Part shown: one piece after another, positions 35,301-42,645 of the stretch
How positions within the stretch are numbered: position 1 is the first letter of the stretch
Layout: each line of letters begins with the position of its first letter
Position numbers and translations under genes: made by a program
Notes under the pieces: generated by a model
Database searches by the model: none
What the model was told of the DNA's origin: nothing
The model's input: only the letters and a program-made list of their open reading frames with translations
Assembly (NCBI GenBank): GCA_946638615.1
Contig: CAMPBO010000004.1
Coordinates: forward strand, 1 to 56,095
Source: an uncultured Candidatus Saccharibacteria bacterium
Lineage (GTDB): Bacteria; Patescibacteriota; Saccharimonadia; Saccharimonadales; Saccharimonadaceae
DNA: 56,095 nucleotides
Direction: 5' to 3'

Positions 35301-36193
35301 TTGAAGCACGTACCCCTAAAGGTCAAGCTTATGTTTCGCCAGTTGATGGTTCAGTCGAGATTTGGGAAGATAACAACCATTATATTATTCAAATTACACC
35401 ACAAGCTGGTGCAATCGAACGATTTAGCTTAGATGATCGCAAACCTGCAGTGAAGGATGGTGAGAGCGTAAAATCTGGTTCGGTCCTTGTAAAAAAGAGC
35501 GGTGATAAAGCCGCAATTAAAGCTCCGCATGATGGAATTGTTCAACTTGTAAAAGATGCTATCATCCTAGTCGCATCGGCAACAGCTCCTGTTAGAATCG
35601 AAATCCCTGGTGATGCCGAACTGGTCGTAAAAAATAATGATATAGTTACGGCTGGAGACAGATTGACAACTGGTTCTCTAAACTTGCAAGATCTTTTGAA
35701 ATACAAGGGCATTGAAGCAACAGAGCGTTACATCATGAATGATGTTTTAAATGTTTATGCGGCACAAGGTCATGAAATTTCTCCAAAACATCTTGAGATT
35801 TTGGTACGCCAAATGTTCTCTAGAGTTCAGATTAACGAACCTGGCGATTCAGAGTTTGTTTCTGGAGATATCGTTTCAAAAGCCGCTGTGACAATTGCAA
35901 ATAAAGAGCTTGAAGCTGCTGGGAAAAACCCTGCTACGTTCACCAATCTGCTACTTGGTATTACGAAGGTGTCGATTTTCTCCGATTCATTTCTTTCGGC
36001 GGCATCTTTCCAGGATACCACACGAGTACTTATCAATGCAGCCATTAATGGTCGAGTGGATAGATTACGCGGTCTAAAGGAGAATGTGATTATTGGTCGT
36101 AAAATACCAGTAGGAACAGGAGTCGCTCCATTGGAAGATTTTGAGATGTCTGATTCAAAAATACCAACAGAAGAAGATCTCGAAAACCTGTAA
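32360..36193 (+). CDS. rpoC: RNA polymerase beta' subunit lacking both zinc sites
   Basis: 1277 residues from the ATG at 32360, one base after the rpoB stop and behind ggagagg; the track start at 32321 is inside rpoB. The catalytic NADYDGD lies at residues 517-523 with its Mg-binding Asp intact, as are LLGKRVDYSGRSVIVVGP, the bridge/trigger region (TADSGYLTRRLVDVSQD, GEPGTQLT) and the C-terminal LKENVIIGRKIPVGTG. The N-terminal zinc ribbon, normally C-x-C ... C-x2-C after IFGP, is replaced by a Cys-free KDINPHDSKLKGVRSREAAV. The second zinc site is also gone (EDAVDPG for EDCG; STTAVNGIPRKAYG for CESRFGVCAKCYG). A terminator follows directly. Confidence 0.97.
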   Translation: MAWMDNFISASDFDSIRLTVASRDDILNWSYGEVTKPETINYRTQKPERDGLFCERIFGPTKDINPHDSKLKGVRSREAAVDKEGNLVTKSITRRERMGHIALAAPVAHIWFMRGIPSALSLLLDVTVKNIEKVVYFATYLIVDAKTEEINKTLESLEGQVSAARDAIKIRYEKDAKVEGANVKALAEAQTKELEELESDYLMRKSVLESFKKGGVISEVDYRNLPEEYEDLITVEMGAAAIKKMLDEIDLDKLISDLHKEAEEAKGQKEKKIQKRLKTLEGMQAAGIKPEDLVLTVIPVIPPDLRPMIALPGGRFATSDLNDLYRRVINRNNRLKKLIDLNAPEVICRNEMRMLQEAVDALIDNSAAHGSRGANSTNGRRKLKSLSDLLKGKQGRFRQNLLGKRVDYSGRSVIVVGPELKLNECGLPKQMALELFKPFVISWLIGNEYANNIRAASRLIEAKETVVWDALDEVIKGKYVLLNRAPSLHRLSVQAFQPRLIEGKAIKLHPLVASGFNADYDGDQMAVHLPLSDAAQAEARELMSASKNLLKPADGSPVLAIYQDVVLGAYYLTYDKPGTDQGNPKAFSSVYEAEMAYDQGIIALQTPIRVFAKKEIRNTTLGRVIFNEILPKEYPYDNSVQTKKHLSKVMADIFDLYGADVMVKTADALKDLAFEYETIASISTAKDDYPTYNEIDDFIAEGDAKTALIQQQFDDGLVTEEERYKLTIANWRDIDKKISDFLSSKLSEMDTDIAVMVNSGARGNISNIKLASAEIGIMVDINNNEIELPVKSSYKKGLNTLESFIATRGARQGQVSTALRTADSGYLTRRLVDVSQDVFTTDEDAVDPGFTVYRNETELSGIGFAARLSGRYTAEAVPGYLEADELITKEMAEQLESDEKINSVKIQSVLSTTAVNGIPRKAYGVDMSTRELVAANEPVGVIAAQSLGEPGTQLTLDTKHGSGVAGSGAIARGLPRVEELLEARTPKGQAYVSPVDGSVEIWEDNNHYIIQITPQAGAIERFSLDDRKPAVKDGESVKSGSVLVKKSGDKAAIKAPHDGIVQLVKDAIILVASATAPVRIEIPGDAELVVKNNDIVTAGDRLTTGSLNLQDLLKYKGIEATERYIMNDVLNVYAAQGHEISPKHLEILVRQMFSRVQINEPGDSEFVSGDIVSKAAVTIANKELEAAGKNPATFTNLLLGITKVSIFSDSFLSAASFQDTTRVLINAAINGRVDRLRGLKENVIIGRKIPVGTGVAPLEDFEMSDSKIPTEEDLENL

Positions 36194-36222
36194 AAGAAAG
36201 GGCTTAAAGCCCTTTCTTTTTA
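36194..36222 (+). terminator. Terminator of rpoBC
   Basis: AAGAAAGGGCTT / AAGCCCTTTCTT starting at the base after the rpoC stop, followed by a T-run. Confidence 0.92.
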
Positions 36223-36232
36223 ATGATAAGTG

Positions 36233-36241
36233 TGATATATT
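36233..36241 (+). promoter_or_regulatory. Extended -10 promoter of secY
   Basis: TGATATATT at 36233-36241, 23 nt before the ATG; the leader has gtgagg as ribosome site. Confidence 0.45.
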
Positions 36242-36264
36242 GTATGTAGTTATTGTGAGGTTTT

Positions 36265-37698
36265 ATGCATTTTAAGACGATTTTCAAATCCCTAAAAAAT
36301 AAAGACATGCTAAGGCGTGTACTGGTGATTTTTGGCATTATTATAGCCTATCGTTTTTTAGCACAAATTCCCGTACCGATGGGCGATGCTGGAACGTTTA
36401 AAGAAGCTGTCTCTAATTTATTGGAAAAATCTGATTTCTCAAATTTTCTTAATTTGATTTCTGGGGGAGGATTAGCTTCGTTTAGTATTATTTTAGTCGG
36501 TCTTTCACCATATATTACTGGTTCTATTATTATCCAACTTTTGACCAAAGCTATACCTTCGCTCGAAGAATTATCAAATGATGGTGAGACTGGTCGTCGC
36601 AAAATTAACCAATGGACTAGAATTTTAACAATCCCACTTGCCATCGTGCAATCTGTTGCTTATATTTTTATTCTTTATCAATCTACTATATCAGCTAATA
36701 TTGCTACTGATTTTACACCTACGGTTGGCGATTGGGCTCTTTCGATTACCGCAATGACGGCAGGGTCATTAATCTTAATGTGGATGGGTGAACTAATTAC
36801 TGAGCAAGGAATAGGGAATGGTATTTCGACTTTGATTTTTGCATCTATTATCTCTCAGCTACCAGCTACAATGGCCTCGCTTGGTTCTGCACTTTCTGAC
36901 ACCAGTCAGGGTTCACTAAGCTTATTCGGATGGCTTAATCTTTCTGTAAATCCTACAGTCTTTTGGATTATATTAGGTTTTGCCATTGCGATGCTCGTCG
37001 TAATTTATTTCTTGGTTAAAATAAATGAAGCACAACGTATTATCACTATTAATTACGCTAAACGAGTGCATGGTAATTCTTCTTACGGTGGGATTAAATC
37101 TATTTTGCCTATTAAGTTGATTGCTGCTGGTGTAATTCCAGTGATTTTCGCAACAGCCTTCTTATCTTTGCCGGCTTTAATTGGCCAAGTAATTACAACT
37201 ATGAATCCTGAAAACGAATTTGGAACAACCTTAGTGACAATTTTTTCGGCGCCATCAGCTAATAATTTTGCTTCTATATACCCAGATGGGATTACGGGGC
37301 AATGGTTTATTTATCCAGCACTTTATTTTATCTTGGTATTCATGTTCACATACTTTTATACGTCAATTATTTTCAATACCAAGGAGATTGCTGACAACTT
37401 ACAAAAACAAGGCGGTTTTATAGAAGGAGTAAGGCCAGGTATTGCAACATCTAAATACTTAAGTAAAGTTGTAAATCGCTTAGATTTATTTGGGGCTTTG
37501 GCTTTGGGGATTATCGCCATGTTGCCATTTATTACTGATTACATTTTTATCGTTGTAACTGGCGCCCCAATTGGTCTTTCTATTTCAGGTACAGGTCTTC
37601 TTATCGTGGTTACAGTAGCATTAGAGAATCTTAGGTCGGTGGATTCTAGAGCTCTTATGATAACTTATGATGATTTTGGCAATGAGCTTAAAAATTAA
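36265..37698 (+). CDS. secY: Preprotein translocase subunit SecY
   Basis: 477 residues with ten hydrophobic helices. Recognisable parts are the N-terminal RRVLVIFGIIIAYRFLAQIPVP, the plug region after it, YITGSIIIQLLTKAIP, GELITEQGIGNGIS (family signature) and the C-terminal RPGIATSKYLSKVVNRL. It forms the membrane channel of the Sec system. It is separated from the spc operon, lies between rpoC and a sortase, and the usual adk and map genes that follow secY in many bacteria are absent here. The 3' end overlaps the sortase gene. Confidence 0.95.
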   Translation: MHFKTIFKSLKNKDMLRRVLVIFGIIIAYRFLAQIPVPMGDAGTFKEAVSNLLEKSDFSNFLNLISGGGLASFSIILVGLSPYITGSIIIQLLTKAIPSLEELSNDGETGRRKINQWTRILTIPLAIVQSVAYIFILYQSTISANIATDFTPTVGDWALSITAMTAGSLILMWMGELITEQGIGNGISTLIFASIISQLPATMASLGSALSDTSQGSLSLFGWLNLSVNPTVFWIILGFAIAMLVVIYFLVKINEAQRIITINYAKRVHGNSSYGGIKSILPIKLIAAGVIPVIFATAFLSLPALIGQVITTMNPENEFGTTLVTIFSAPSANNFASIYPDGITGQWFIYPALYFILVFMFTYFYTSIIFNTKEIADNLQKQGGFIEGVRPGIATSKYLSKVVNRLDLFGALALGIIAMLPFITDYIFIVVTGAPIGLSISGTGLLIVVTVALENLRSVDSRALMITYDDFGNELKN

Positions 37699-38368
37699 AA
37701 GTTGGCGAAGCATTACTAAATGGTGTATTTGGGGAATACTGGGAATCACGTTGTTGATTTTTCTTATTCGTGTATTAGTATTTGAGCATAACTACTATTC
37801 TGAAAAAGAAGGTAGCGAAAGAGCCGTTGCAATAGAAACAGAAAATATTCAAGAAGAACTTATCGAAGTTAAACCAGCGACGAAGGAAATAGAAGAATAC
37901 ACTGTCGCCCTTGATTACCCACGTTATCTTTCTATTCCCAAGCTTAACGTGGAAAAAGCACGCGTTTTACCGATGGGTGTTAATTCACGCGGTGAATTAG
38001 CCACTCCAAATAATATTTTTGATGTTGGTTGGTATGAGGCTTCAGGCAAACCTGGTCAAGGTGGAACGATGATTATTGATGGGCACAATGGTGGTCCACA
38101 TGTATTTGGAGTATTTAAAAATCTCCCTGACTTAATGGCTGGAGACATTATAGAAGTTGAACGTGGTGATGGTATAGTTTTCCATTATAGCGTAGTTGAA
38201 AACAATGCGGTTTCGCTTTCTGATTCGGATGGCTATATGAAAATTGCTGCTAAATCTCCGATTGCTAAAAAAGAATCGATAACCTTAATCTCTTGTACTG
38301 GCGAGTGGTCACAACAGCAAAAAACCTATCTTTCTCGACAATTTACGAGAGCAATTCTTGTTGACTAA
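37682..38368 (+). CDS. Sortase (cysteine transpeptidase)
   Basis: 228 residues from the ATG at 37682, five codons inside the track ORF and overlapping secY by 17 nt; earlier in-frame ATGs are also possible. One N-terminal helix (about 15-35) anchors it. The sortase barrel starts near LSIPKLNVEKARVLP and carries the full catalytic set: His135 in DGHNGG, Cys205 in ITLISCTGEW and Arg219 in YLSRQFTR. It belongs to the class D/E/F-like group rather than SrtA or SrtB. It would attach Sec-exported proteins to the cell wall or polymerise pili. The coupling to secY is unusual and suggests co-production of export and anchoring machinery. Confidence 0.88.
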   Translation: MSLKIKSWRSITKWCIWGILGITLLIFLIRVLVFEHNYYSEKEGSERAVAIETENIQEELIEVKPATKEIEEYTVALDYPRYLSIPKLNVEKARVLPMGVNSRGELATPNNIFDVGWYEASGKPGQGGTMIIDGHNGGPHVFGVFKNLPDLMAGDIIEVERGDGIVFHYSVVENNAVSLSDSDGYMKIAAKSPIAKKESITLISCTGEWSQQQKTYLSRQFTRAILVD

Positions 38369-38389
38369 TCTTTTTTTGTGTGCTATACT
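38361..38389 (+). promoter_or_regulatory. Promoter of infA and the alpha operon
   Basis: TTGACT (38361-38366, overlapping the sortase stop), 17-nt spacer, extended -10 TGCTATACT with the hexamer at 38384-38389. Only about 7 nt of leader would precede the infA ATG. Confidence 0.75.
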
Positions 38390-38402
38390 GGATTTGTAAT
38401 TT

Positions 38403-38627
38403 ATGGCTAGTCAAAAGGAAGTGATTAAGCTCACTGGTAGCGTTGTTGAAGCGTTGCCGAATACCCAGTTTCGGGTTGAACTCGAGAATGGTCATATTAT
38501 TGTTGCCCACATGAGTGGGAAGATGCGAAAAAACTATATTCGTCTCGTCCCGGGCGACAGAGTTGAAGTTGAGTTAACCCCATACGATCTTACAAAGGGT
38601 AGAATCAGCTTTCGGCTCAAAGATTAA
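38403..38627 (+). CDS. infA: Translation initiation factor IF-1
   Basis: 74 residues, a single OB fold. [54 protein letters not shown] is the canonical IF-1 sequence. It blocks the A site during initiation. It heads the run infA-rpmJ-rpsM-rpsK-rpsD-rpoA-rplQ, the conserved order of the alpha operon. No Shine-Dalgarno is seen; a leaderless or near-leaderless start is likely. Confidence 0.96.
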   Translation: MASQKEVIKLTGSVVEALPNTQFRVELENGHIIVAHMSGKMRKNYIRLVPGDRVEVELTPYDLTKGRISFRLKD

Positions 38628-38656
38628 TAATTAACAGGAAAGGATAATTTTAACAC

Positions 38657-38773
38657 ATGAAAGTACGTGCTAGTGTTAAGAAAATCTCGCCTGATGATAT
38701 CATCGTACGCCGAAAAGGTGTGCTACGTGTCATCAATAAGAAAAAACCTAAGAATAAGCAAAGGCAGGGTTAA
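38657..38773 (+). CDS. rpmJ: Ribosomal protein bL36, zinc-free form
   Basis: 38 residues, below the ORF-track cutoff. [21 protein letters not shown] and the end KNKQRQG match L36 throughout. The zinc ligands (C-x2-C, Cys and His in the standard protein) are replaced by Ser/Asp, Asn and Lys, so it cannot bind zinc. It stands between infA and rpsM, its conserved place, 3 nt before rpsM. Confidence 0.93.
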   Translation: MKVRASVKKISPDDIIVRRKGVLRVINKKKPKNKQRQG

Positions 38774-38776
38774 AAC

Positions 38777-39163
38777 ATGGCTAGAATAGCTAGTGTTGTG
38801 ATTCCTTCCGAAAAACAAGTATGGGTTGCCCTTACTTATGTTTACGGAATTGGCTCCACAACTTCAAAAGCCATCCTTGCGGAGGCTAAAATCGAGCCTA
38901 CCACTCGGGTGAAAGATCTCACCGAGGCTGACGAACAAAAAATCAACGACATTATTTCCGCGAAATATCATGTTGAAGGTGATTTGAGGCGCCTCGTGAG
39001 CAACAATATTAAACGTTTAAAGGATATCAATTCCTATAAAGGTATCCGCCACAAGGCTAAATTACCAGTCAACGGCCAACGTACTCGTACGAATGCACGT
39101 ACTCGTAAGGGTAAGGCGATCGCGGTCGGTGGGGCACAACCTAAAGCAGCGAGCAAAACCTAA
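38777..39163 (+). CDS. rpsM: Ribosomal protein uS13
   Basis: 128 residues, full length. [26 protein letters not shown] and [27 protein letters not shown] are the family signatures; S13 sits in the head of the 30S subunit and touches the P-site tRNA and the 50S subunit. It starts 3 nt after rpmJ and is followed by rpsK with a 10-nt gap. Confidence 0.96.
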   Translation: MARIASVVIPSEKQVWVALTYVYGIGSTTSKAILAEAKIEPTTRVKDLTEADEQKINDIISAKYHVEGDLRRLVSNNIKRLKDINSYKGIRHKAKLPVNGQRTRTNARTRKGKAIAVGGAQPKAASKT

Positions 39164-39173
39164 GGAGTAAAAT

Positions 39174-39608
39174 ATGGCAGATGAAATTAAAAACACTGCA
39201 GACGGAATTGTTGAAACGACTCCTTCGAAGACTAAGTCTTCTAAGAAAGCTAAGCGTGTCGTTAATTCTGGCGCAGTACATATCCAATCAACTTTTAATA
39301 ATACTATTATTAGCGTTACCGATCGAAATGGTGGTGTTTTAACCGCTTCATCAGCTGGGGCAAATGGTTTTCGTGGATCGAAAAAAGGTACTGCTTTTGC
39401 TGCTGGCGTAGCTGCTGAAAAGGCCCTTGAAGCTGCAAAGAAAAACCATTCACTCAATTCGGTCGATGTTTATGTATCTGGCATTGGCCTAGGTCGTGAT
39501 GCGGCAATTAGAGCTATTTCTACGGTCGGAATTAAAATTGATAGTATCACCGATGTCACCCCAATTGCACACGGTGGTGTGCGACCAAAGGGAGAAAGGA
39601 AACCATAA
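39174..39608 (+). CDS. rpsK: Ribosomal protein uS11
   Basis: 144 residues. The core from VVNSGAVHIQSTFNNTIISVTD to VYVSGIGLGRDAAIRAI is standard. A 25-residue Lys/Thr/Ser extension precedes it. The C-terminus is unusual: the nearly universal HNGCRPPKRRRV end, whose Asn is modified to isoaspartate in E. coli, reads AHGGVRPKGERKP here, so both the Asn-Gly pair and the Cys are lost. ATG of rpsD overlaps the stop (TAATG). Confidence 0.95.
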   Translation: MADEIKNTADGIVETTPSKTKSSKKAKRVVNSGAVHIQSTFNNTIISVTDRNGGVLTASSAGANGFRGSKKGTAFAAGVAAEKALEAAKKNHSLNSVDVYVSGIGLGRDAAIRAISTVGIKIDSITDVTPIAHGGVRPKGERKP

Positions 39609-40225
39609 TGGCTCGAGATAATTCTCCAATAGTAAAACAAAGTCGTCGTGAAGGTTATGCATTGGCCCCAAAAGCACACAAAGTGATGGCTAAAAAATCT
39701 GGCATACCTGGTGAACATGGCGATAAACGAGCACGAGGTGGTAGTTTGTATCTAACTCAACTTCGTGAAAAACAAAAAGTTCGTCGTATGTACGGATTAC
39801 TAGAAAAACAATTCGCAAAATTGATGAAAGAAGCTCAAAAATCAGAGGGCTTGACTGGTGAGTTACTTCTTGAGTACTTGGAACGTAGGGCGGATAATGT
39901 TGTTTATCGTGCTGGTTTTGCGCTCACGCGCAGACAAGCAAGACAACTTGTTTCTCATGGCCACTTCCTTTTAAATGGTCGTAGAGTAGATATTCCTTCA
40001 ATTCGTTTGAACCCAGGCGATGTCTTAGAGGTTCGACCAAAATCGGCTAAATCAGAATATTTTAAAAATCTTTCAAATATTATTGGGGCATCTAGTGCTA
40101 CACCACTTTCTTGGCTAAAGGTCGATGCAAAGAAAATGAAAATTGAAGTTACTGGATTACCAAAACGCGAAGAAGCGGAAACTGGCATAAATGAACAATT
40201 AATTGTTGAGTATTACTCACGCTAA
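39608..40225 (+). CDS. rpsD: Ribosomal protein uS4, zinc-free form
   Basis: 205 residues. The N-terminus is the Cys-free type (no C-x-C-x-C knuckle after MARDNSPIVKQSRREG), then REKQKVRRMYGLLEKQF and the S4 RNA-binding domain with LERRADNVVYRAGFALTRRQARQLVSHGHFLLNGRRV. It nucleates 30S assembly and often regulates its own operon. The start overlaps the rpsK stop. Confidence 0.96.
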   Translation: MARDNSPIVKQSRREGYALAPKAHKVMAKKSGIPGEHGDKRARGGSLYLTQLREKQKVRRMYGLLEKQFAKLMKEAQKSEGLTGELLLEYLERRADNVVYRAGFALTRRQARQLVSHGHFLLNGRRVDIPSIRLNPGDVLEVRPKSAKSEYFKNLSNIIGASSATPLSWLKVDAKKMKIEVTGLPKREEAETGINEQLIVEYYSR

Positions 40226-40238
40226 GGAGAAATAGAAT

Positions 40239-41189
40239 ATGACAACCAAAAATATTCATGAAGCAGCTCTTGCTGAAGTTAAGGAACTAGACAAAAATAG
40301 TGCCGAATTTGTCATTAGACCACTTTATTATGGCTATGGTAATACTCTTGGTAATTCTTTGAGGCGTGTTCTGCTTTCAAGTGTAAAAGGTGCAGCTATT
40401 ACTGCTTTCTCGATTGAAGGTTCGAATCATGAATATACCGCTATTCAAGGTGTAAAAGAAGACGTCGTCGATATTATGTTAAATTTAAAAAACATTCGTT
40501 TTCGTTGCCACACCGATGCTCCAGTTGAGCTAAGCTTAGAAATCCGAGGAGATAAGCAATCAGAAAAAAATGGCGAAAAAAGGGTTATAGCTGGCGACAT
40601 TAAACTCCCAGCTGAAGTCGAAATCGCTAACCCGAATCAAGTAATTTGCCATATCGATGATCCGAAAAAAGTTCTTAAAATGAATTTCATCGTCGAAACT
40701 GGAAGAGGCTACCTCACAATTGAGCAAGCAAGCGAAGATAGAATCCATAGCGATATGATAGCGGTGGACGCCGTCTTTACGCCGGTTCTTAGAGTAAGAT
40801 ATAAGGTTGAAAATACACGTGTTGGTCAAGATACTAATCTACAACAGCTCACTTTGACTATCGATACCGATGGTACTATTACGCCAAAGGAAGCTTTTGA
40901 AGAGGCTGCAGCAATCTTAGTAAATCAATATACTGCTCTTGCGGGGTCAACTAGAGTAGAATCAGCACCTACTCCAGGCATGCACAGAGATGAAGATGAT
41001 TCAGGACTGATGCTACCGATAGAAGAGCTTGATCTTTCTGCTCGAACAGCAAATGCATTATTAAATAACGATATCCGTACGATCCGCGATTTAGTAATGT
41101 TGTCTGAAAGCGATTTAAAAGATCTTAAAGGCTTTGGTTCAAAAGCGCTTGATGAAGTAAAAGAAAAGTTAACGGAGTTAAATATTTAA
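40239..41189 (+). CDS. rpoA: RNA polymerase alpha subunit
   Basis: 316 residues. The N-terminal dimerisation domain has RPLYYGYGNTLGNSLRRVLLSSVKGAAIT, and the C-terminal domain (about 250-316) has LDLSARTANALLNNDIRTIRDL, retaining the Arg and Asn that contact UP elements and activators. A short acidic linker joins them. Ribosome site aaggaga. rplQ follows after one base. Confidence 0.97.
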   Translation: MTTKNIHEAALAEVKELDKNSAEFVIRPLYYGYGNTLGNSLRRVLLSSVKGAAITAFSIEGSNHEYTAIQGVKEDVVDIMLNLKNIRFRCHTDAPVELSLEIRGDKQSEKNGEKRVIAGDIKLPAEVEIANPNQVICHIDDPKKVLKMNFIVETGRGYLTIEQASEDRIHSDMIAVDAVFTPVLRVRYKVENTRVGQDTNLQQLTLTIDTDGTITPKEAFEEAAAILVNQYTALAGSTRVESAPTPGMHRDEDDSGLMLPIEELDLSARTANALLNNDIRTIRDLVMLSESDLKDLKGFGSKALDEVKEKLTELNI

Positions 41190-41190
41190 T

Positions 41191-41616
41191 ATGCACGCCC
41201 ATGGAAAAAAAGGCCGTAAATTTGGCCGAGAAACCGATCAGAGGGGCGCATTAATGCGTGGGCTGATGTGCTCCCTAGTTAAATATCAAACAATAACTAC
41301 CACTTTGGCTCGGGCTAAAGAAACTCGTCGATTGATGGAAAAATTAGTAACGATGGCAAAGAAGGGTGATTTACACAATCGTAGACTAATCATTGCTAGA
41401 TTAGGTGACCTTGAGTCAGCTACTTTATTAATTGATGTAATTGCTCCTCAGATCAAAAGAGATTCTGGATATCTTAGAATCGAAAGAGCTAGCAATCGTA
41501 AAGGCGACAACTCAGAGATGGGGACAATTAGCTTTGTAGACGAAATTAGCCTTGAGCCACAAAGTGTCGAAAAAAAGCCTACGACAAAAATGACTGCAAA
41601 AAAGGAGGCTAAATAA
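41191..41616 (+). CDS. rplQ: Ribosomal protein bL17
   Basis: 141 residues; the first 115 match L17 (KFGRETDQRGALMRGLMCSLVKYQTITTTLARAKETRRLMEKL), with a Lys/Thr-rich tail of about 20 residues. The stop overlaps the ATG of rplM (TAATG). Confidence 0.95.
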   Translation: MHAHGKKGRKFGRETDQRGALMRGLMCSLVKYQTITTTLARAKETRRLMEKLVTMAKKGDLHNRRLIIARLGDLESATLLIDVIAPQIKRDSGYLRIERASNRKGDNSEMGTISFVDEISLEPQSVEKKPTTKMTAKKEAK

Positions 41617-42041
41617 TGAAAACTTATAGTCAGAAAGGCGCAGAAATCAGTCGAGAATGGTGGTTGATTGATGCCTCAAGCATGCCTTTAGGAAAACTTG
41701 CTGTTATAATCGCAGATAAGCTGATGGGGAAATCAAAGGTAACCTATACCCCACATATCGATAATGGAGATTATGTTATTGTTGTCAATGCAAAAAATTT
41801 AATCGTAACTGGCGACAAAATGACTCAAAAGAAATACTATAGGCATAGTGGTTTTCCTGGTGGAATTAAAGAACTTAAGCTCGAAGAAGTAATTGAAAAA
41901 GATGCTTCACGAGCAATTCGCGAAGCTGTAAAAGGAATGTTGCCTAAGAATAAGCTATCAGATGTTCGTTTGACTAGATTGAAAATTTTTGAAGGGTTAG
42001 AGCATGCTCATGCTGCACAGAATCCAAAGGAGATTAAGTAA
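41616..42041 (+). CDS. rplM: Ribosomal protein uL13
   Basis: 141 residues. WWLIDASSMPLGKLAVIIADKLMGK, DYVIVVNAKNLIVTGDKMTQKKYYRHSGFPGG and the AVKGMLPKNKL motif are those of L13. It overlaps both neighbours by one base (TAATG at each junction), so rplQ-rplM-rpsI are translated in a coupled way. Confidence 0.96.
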   Translation: MKTYSQKGAEISREWWLIDASSMPLGKLAVIIADKLMGKSKVTYTPHIDNGDYVIVVNAKNLIVTGDKMTQKKYYRHSGFPGGIKELKLEEVIEKDASRAIREAVKGMLPKNKLSDVRLTRLKIFEGLEHAHAAQNPKEIK

Positions 42042-42442
42042 TGGTCGCTACAAAGAAATATACTTATGGATTAGGTCGTCGTAAATCGGCAACCGCAACG
42101 GTTCGACTTTATAAGGGTAAAGGTGATATCACAATTAATAACAAACCTGCCCTTGAATATCTATCTAATAATAAAACTTATCTTGCAGAGATTACGGATC
42201 CTCTAGCTTTAGCAGAAAGACAAAAAGATTACGATATTACTATTATAGCTAAGGGTGGTGGACTCGCTGGACAAGTGGATGCAATTAAACTTGCTATCTC
42301 TAAGGCTTTAACTGCCGAGGCCATTGATCTTCGTCCTGTTCTTAAAAAAGCTGGAATGATGAAACGCGATCCACGCGAAAAAGAACGCAAAAAATACGGC
42401 CTTCGTTCAGCCCGTAAGAAAGAGCAATTCAGTAAGCGTTAA
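42041..42442 (+). CDS. rpsI: Ribosomal protein uS9
   Basis: 133 residues. YGLGRRKSATATVRLYKGKGDITINNKP at the start and the basic C-terminal tail ending ARKKEQFSKR, whose last Lys-Arg reaches the P-site tRNA, are diagnostic. It is the last gene of the operon and is followed by a strong terminator. Confidence 0.97.
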   Translation: MVATKKYTYGLGRRKSATATVRLYKGKGDITINNKPALEYLSNNKTYLAEITDPLALAERQKDYDITIIAKGGGLAGQVDAIKLAISKALTAEAIDLRPVLKKAGMMKRDPREKERKKYGLRSARKKEQFSKR

Positions 42443-42463
42443 TCTACTAATTCGCTTAAAAAT

Positions 42464-42489
42464 AAAAATCCCCTTTAAGGGGATTTTTA
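42464..42489 (+). terminator. Terminator of the ribosomal protein operon
   Basis: AAAAATCCCC / GGGGATTTTT with a 5-nt loop. Confidence 0.92.
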
Positions 42490-42523
42490 TGAGTCTAATT
42501 AAAAATTTACGAAGATCTAAATG

Positions 42524-42599
42524 TGGTGGAGTGCAGGAGACTCGAACTCCTCACCTCGACAATGCGAATGTCGCGCTCTACCAGATGAGCTAGCACCCC
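42524..42599 (-). tRNA. tRNA-Ala (anticodon CGC)
   Basis: On the minus strand the sequence folds as a full cloverleaf of 76 nt including an encoded CCA. The acceptor stem GGGGTGC / GCACTCC contains the G3-U70 wobble that is the identity element of tRNA-Ala. The anticodon loop is TTCGCAT, giving CGC and reading GCG codons. T-loop TTCGAGT is normal. Confidence 0.95.
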
Positions 42600-42607
42600 G
42601 TCTTTTG

Positions 42608-42636
42608 ATTATAACACTGTTTGAATAATAAAACAA
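42608..42636 (-). promoter_or_regulatory. Promoter of tRNA-Ala
   Basis: On the minus strand TTGTTT (42631-42636), 17-nt spacer, extended -10 TGTTATAAT with the hexamer at 42608-42613, 8 nt before the mature tRNA end. Confidence 0.7.
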
Positions 42637-42645
42637 TTTTACAGA

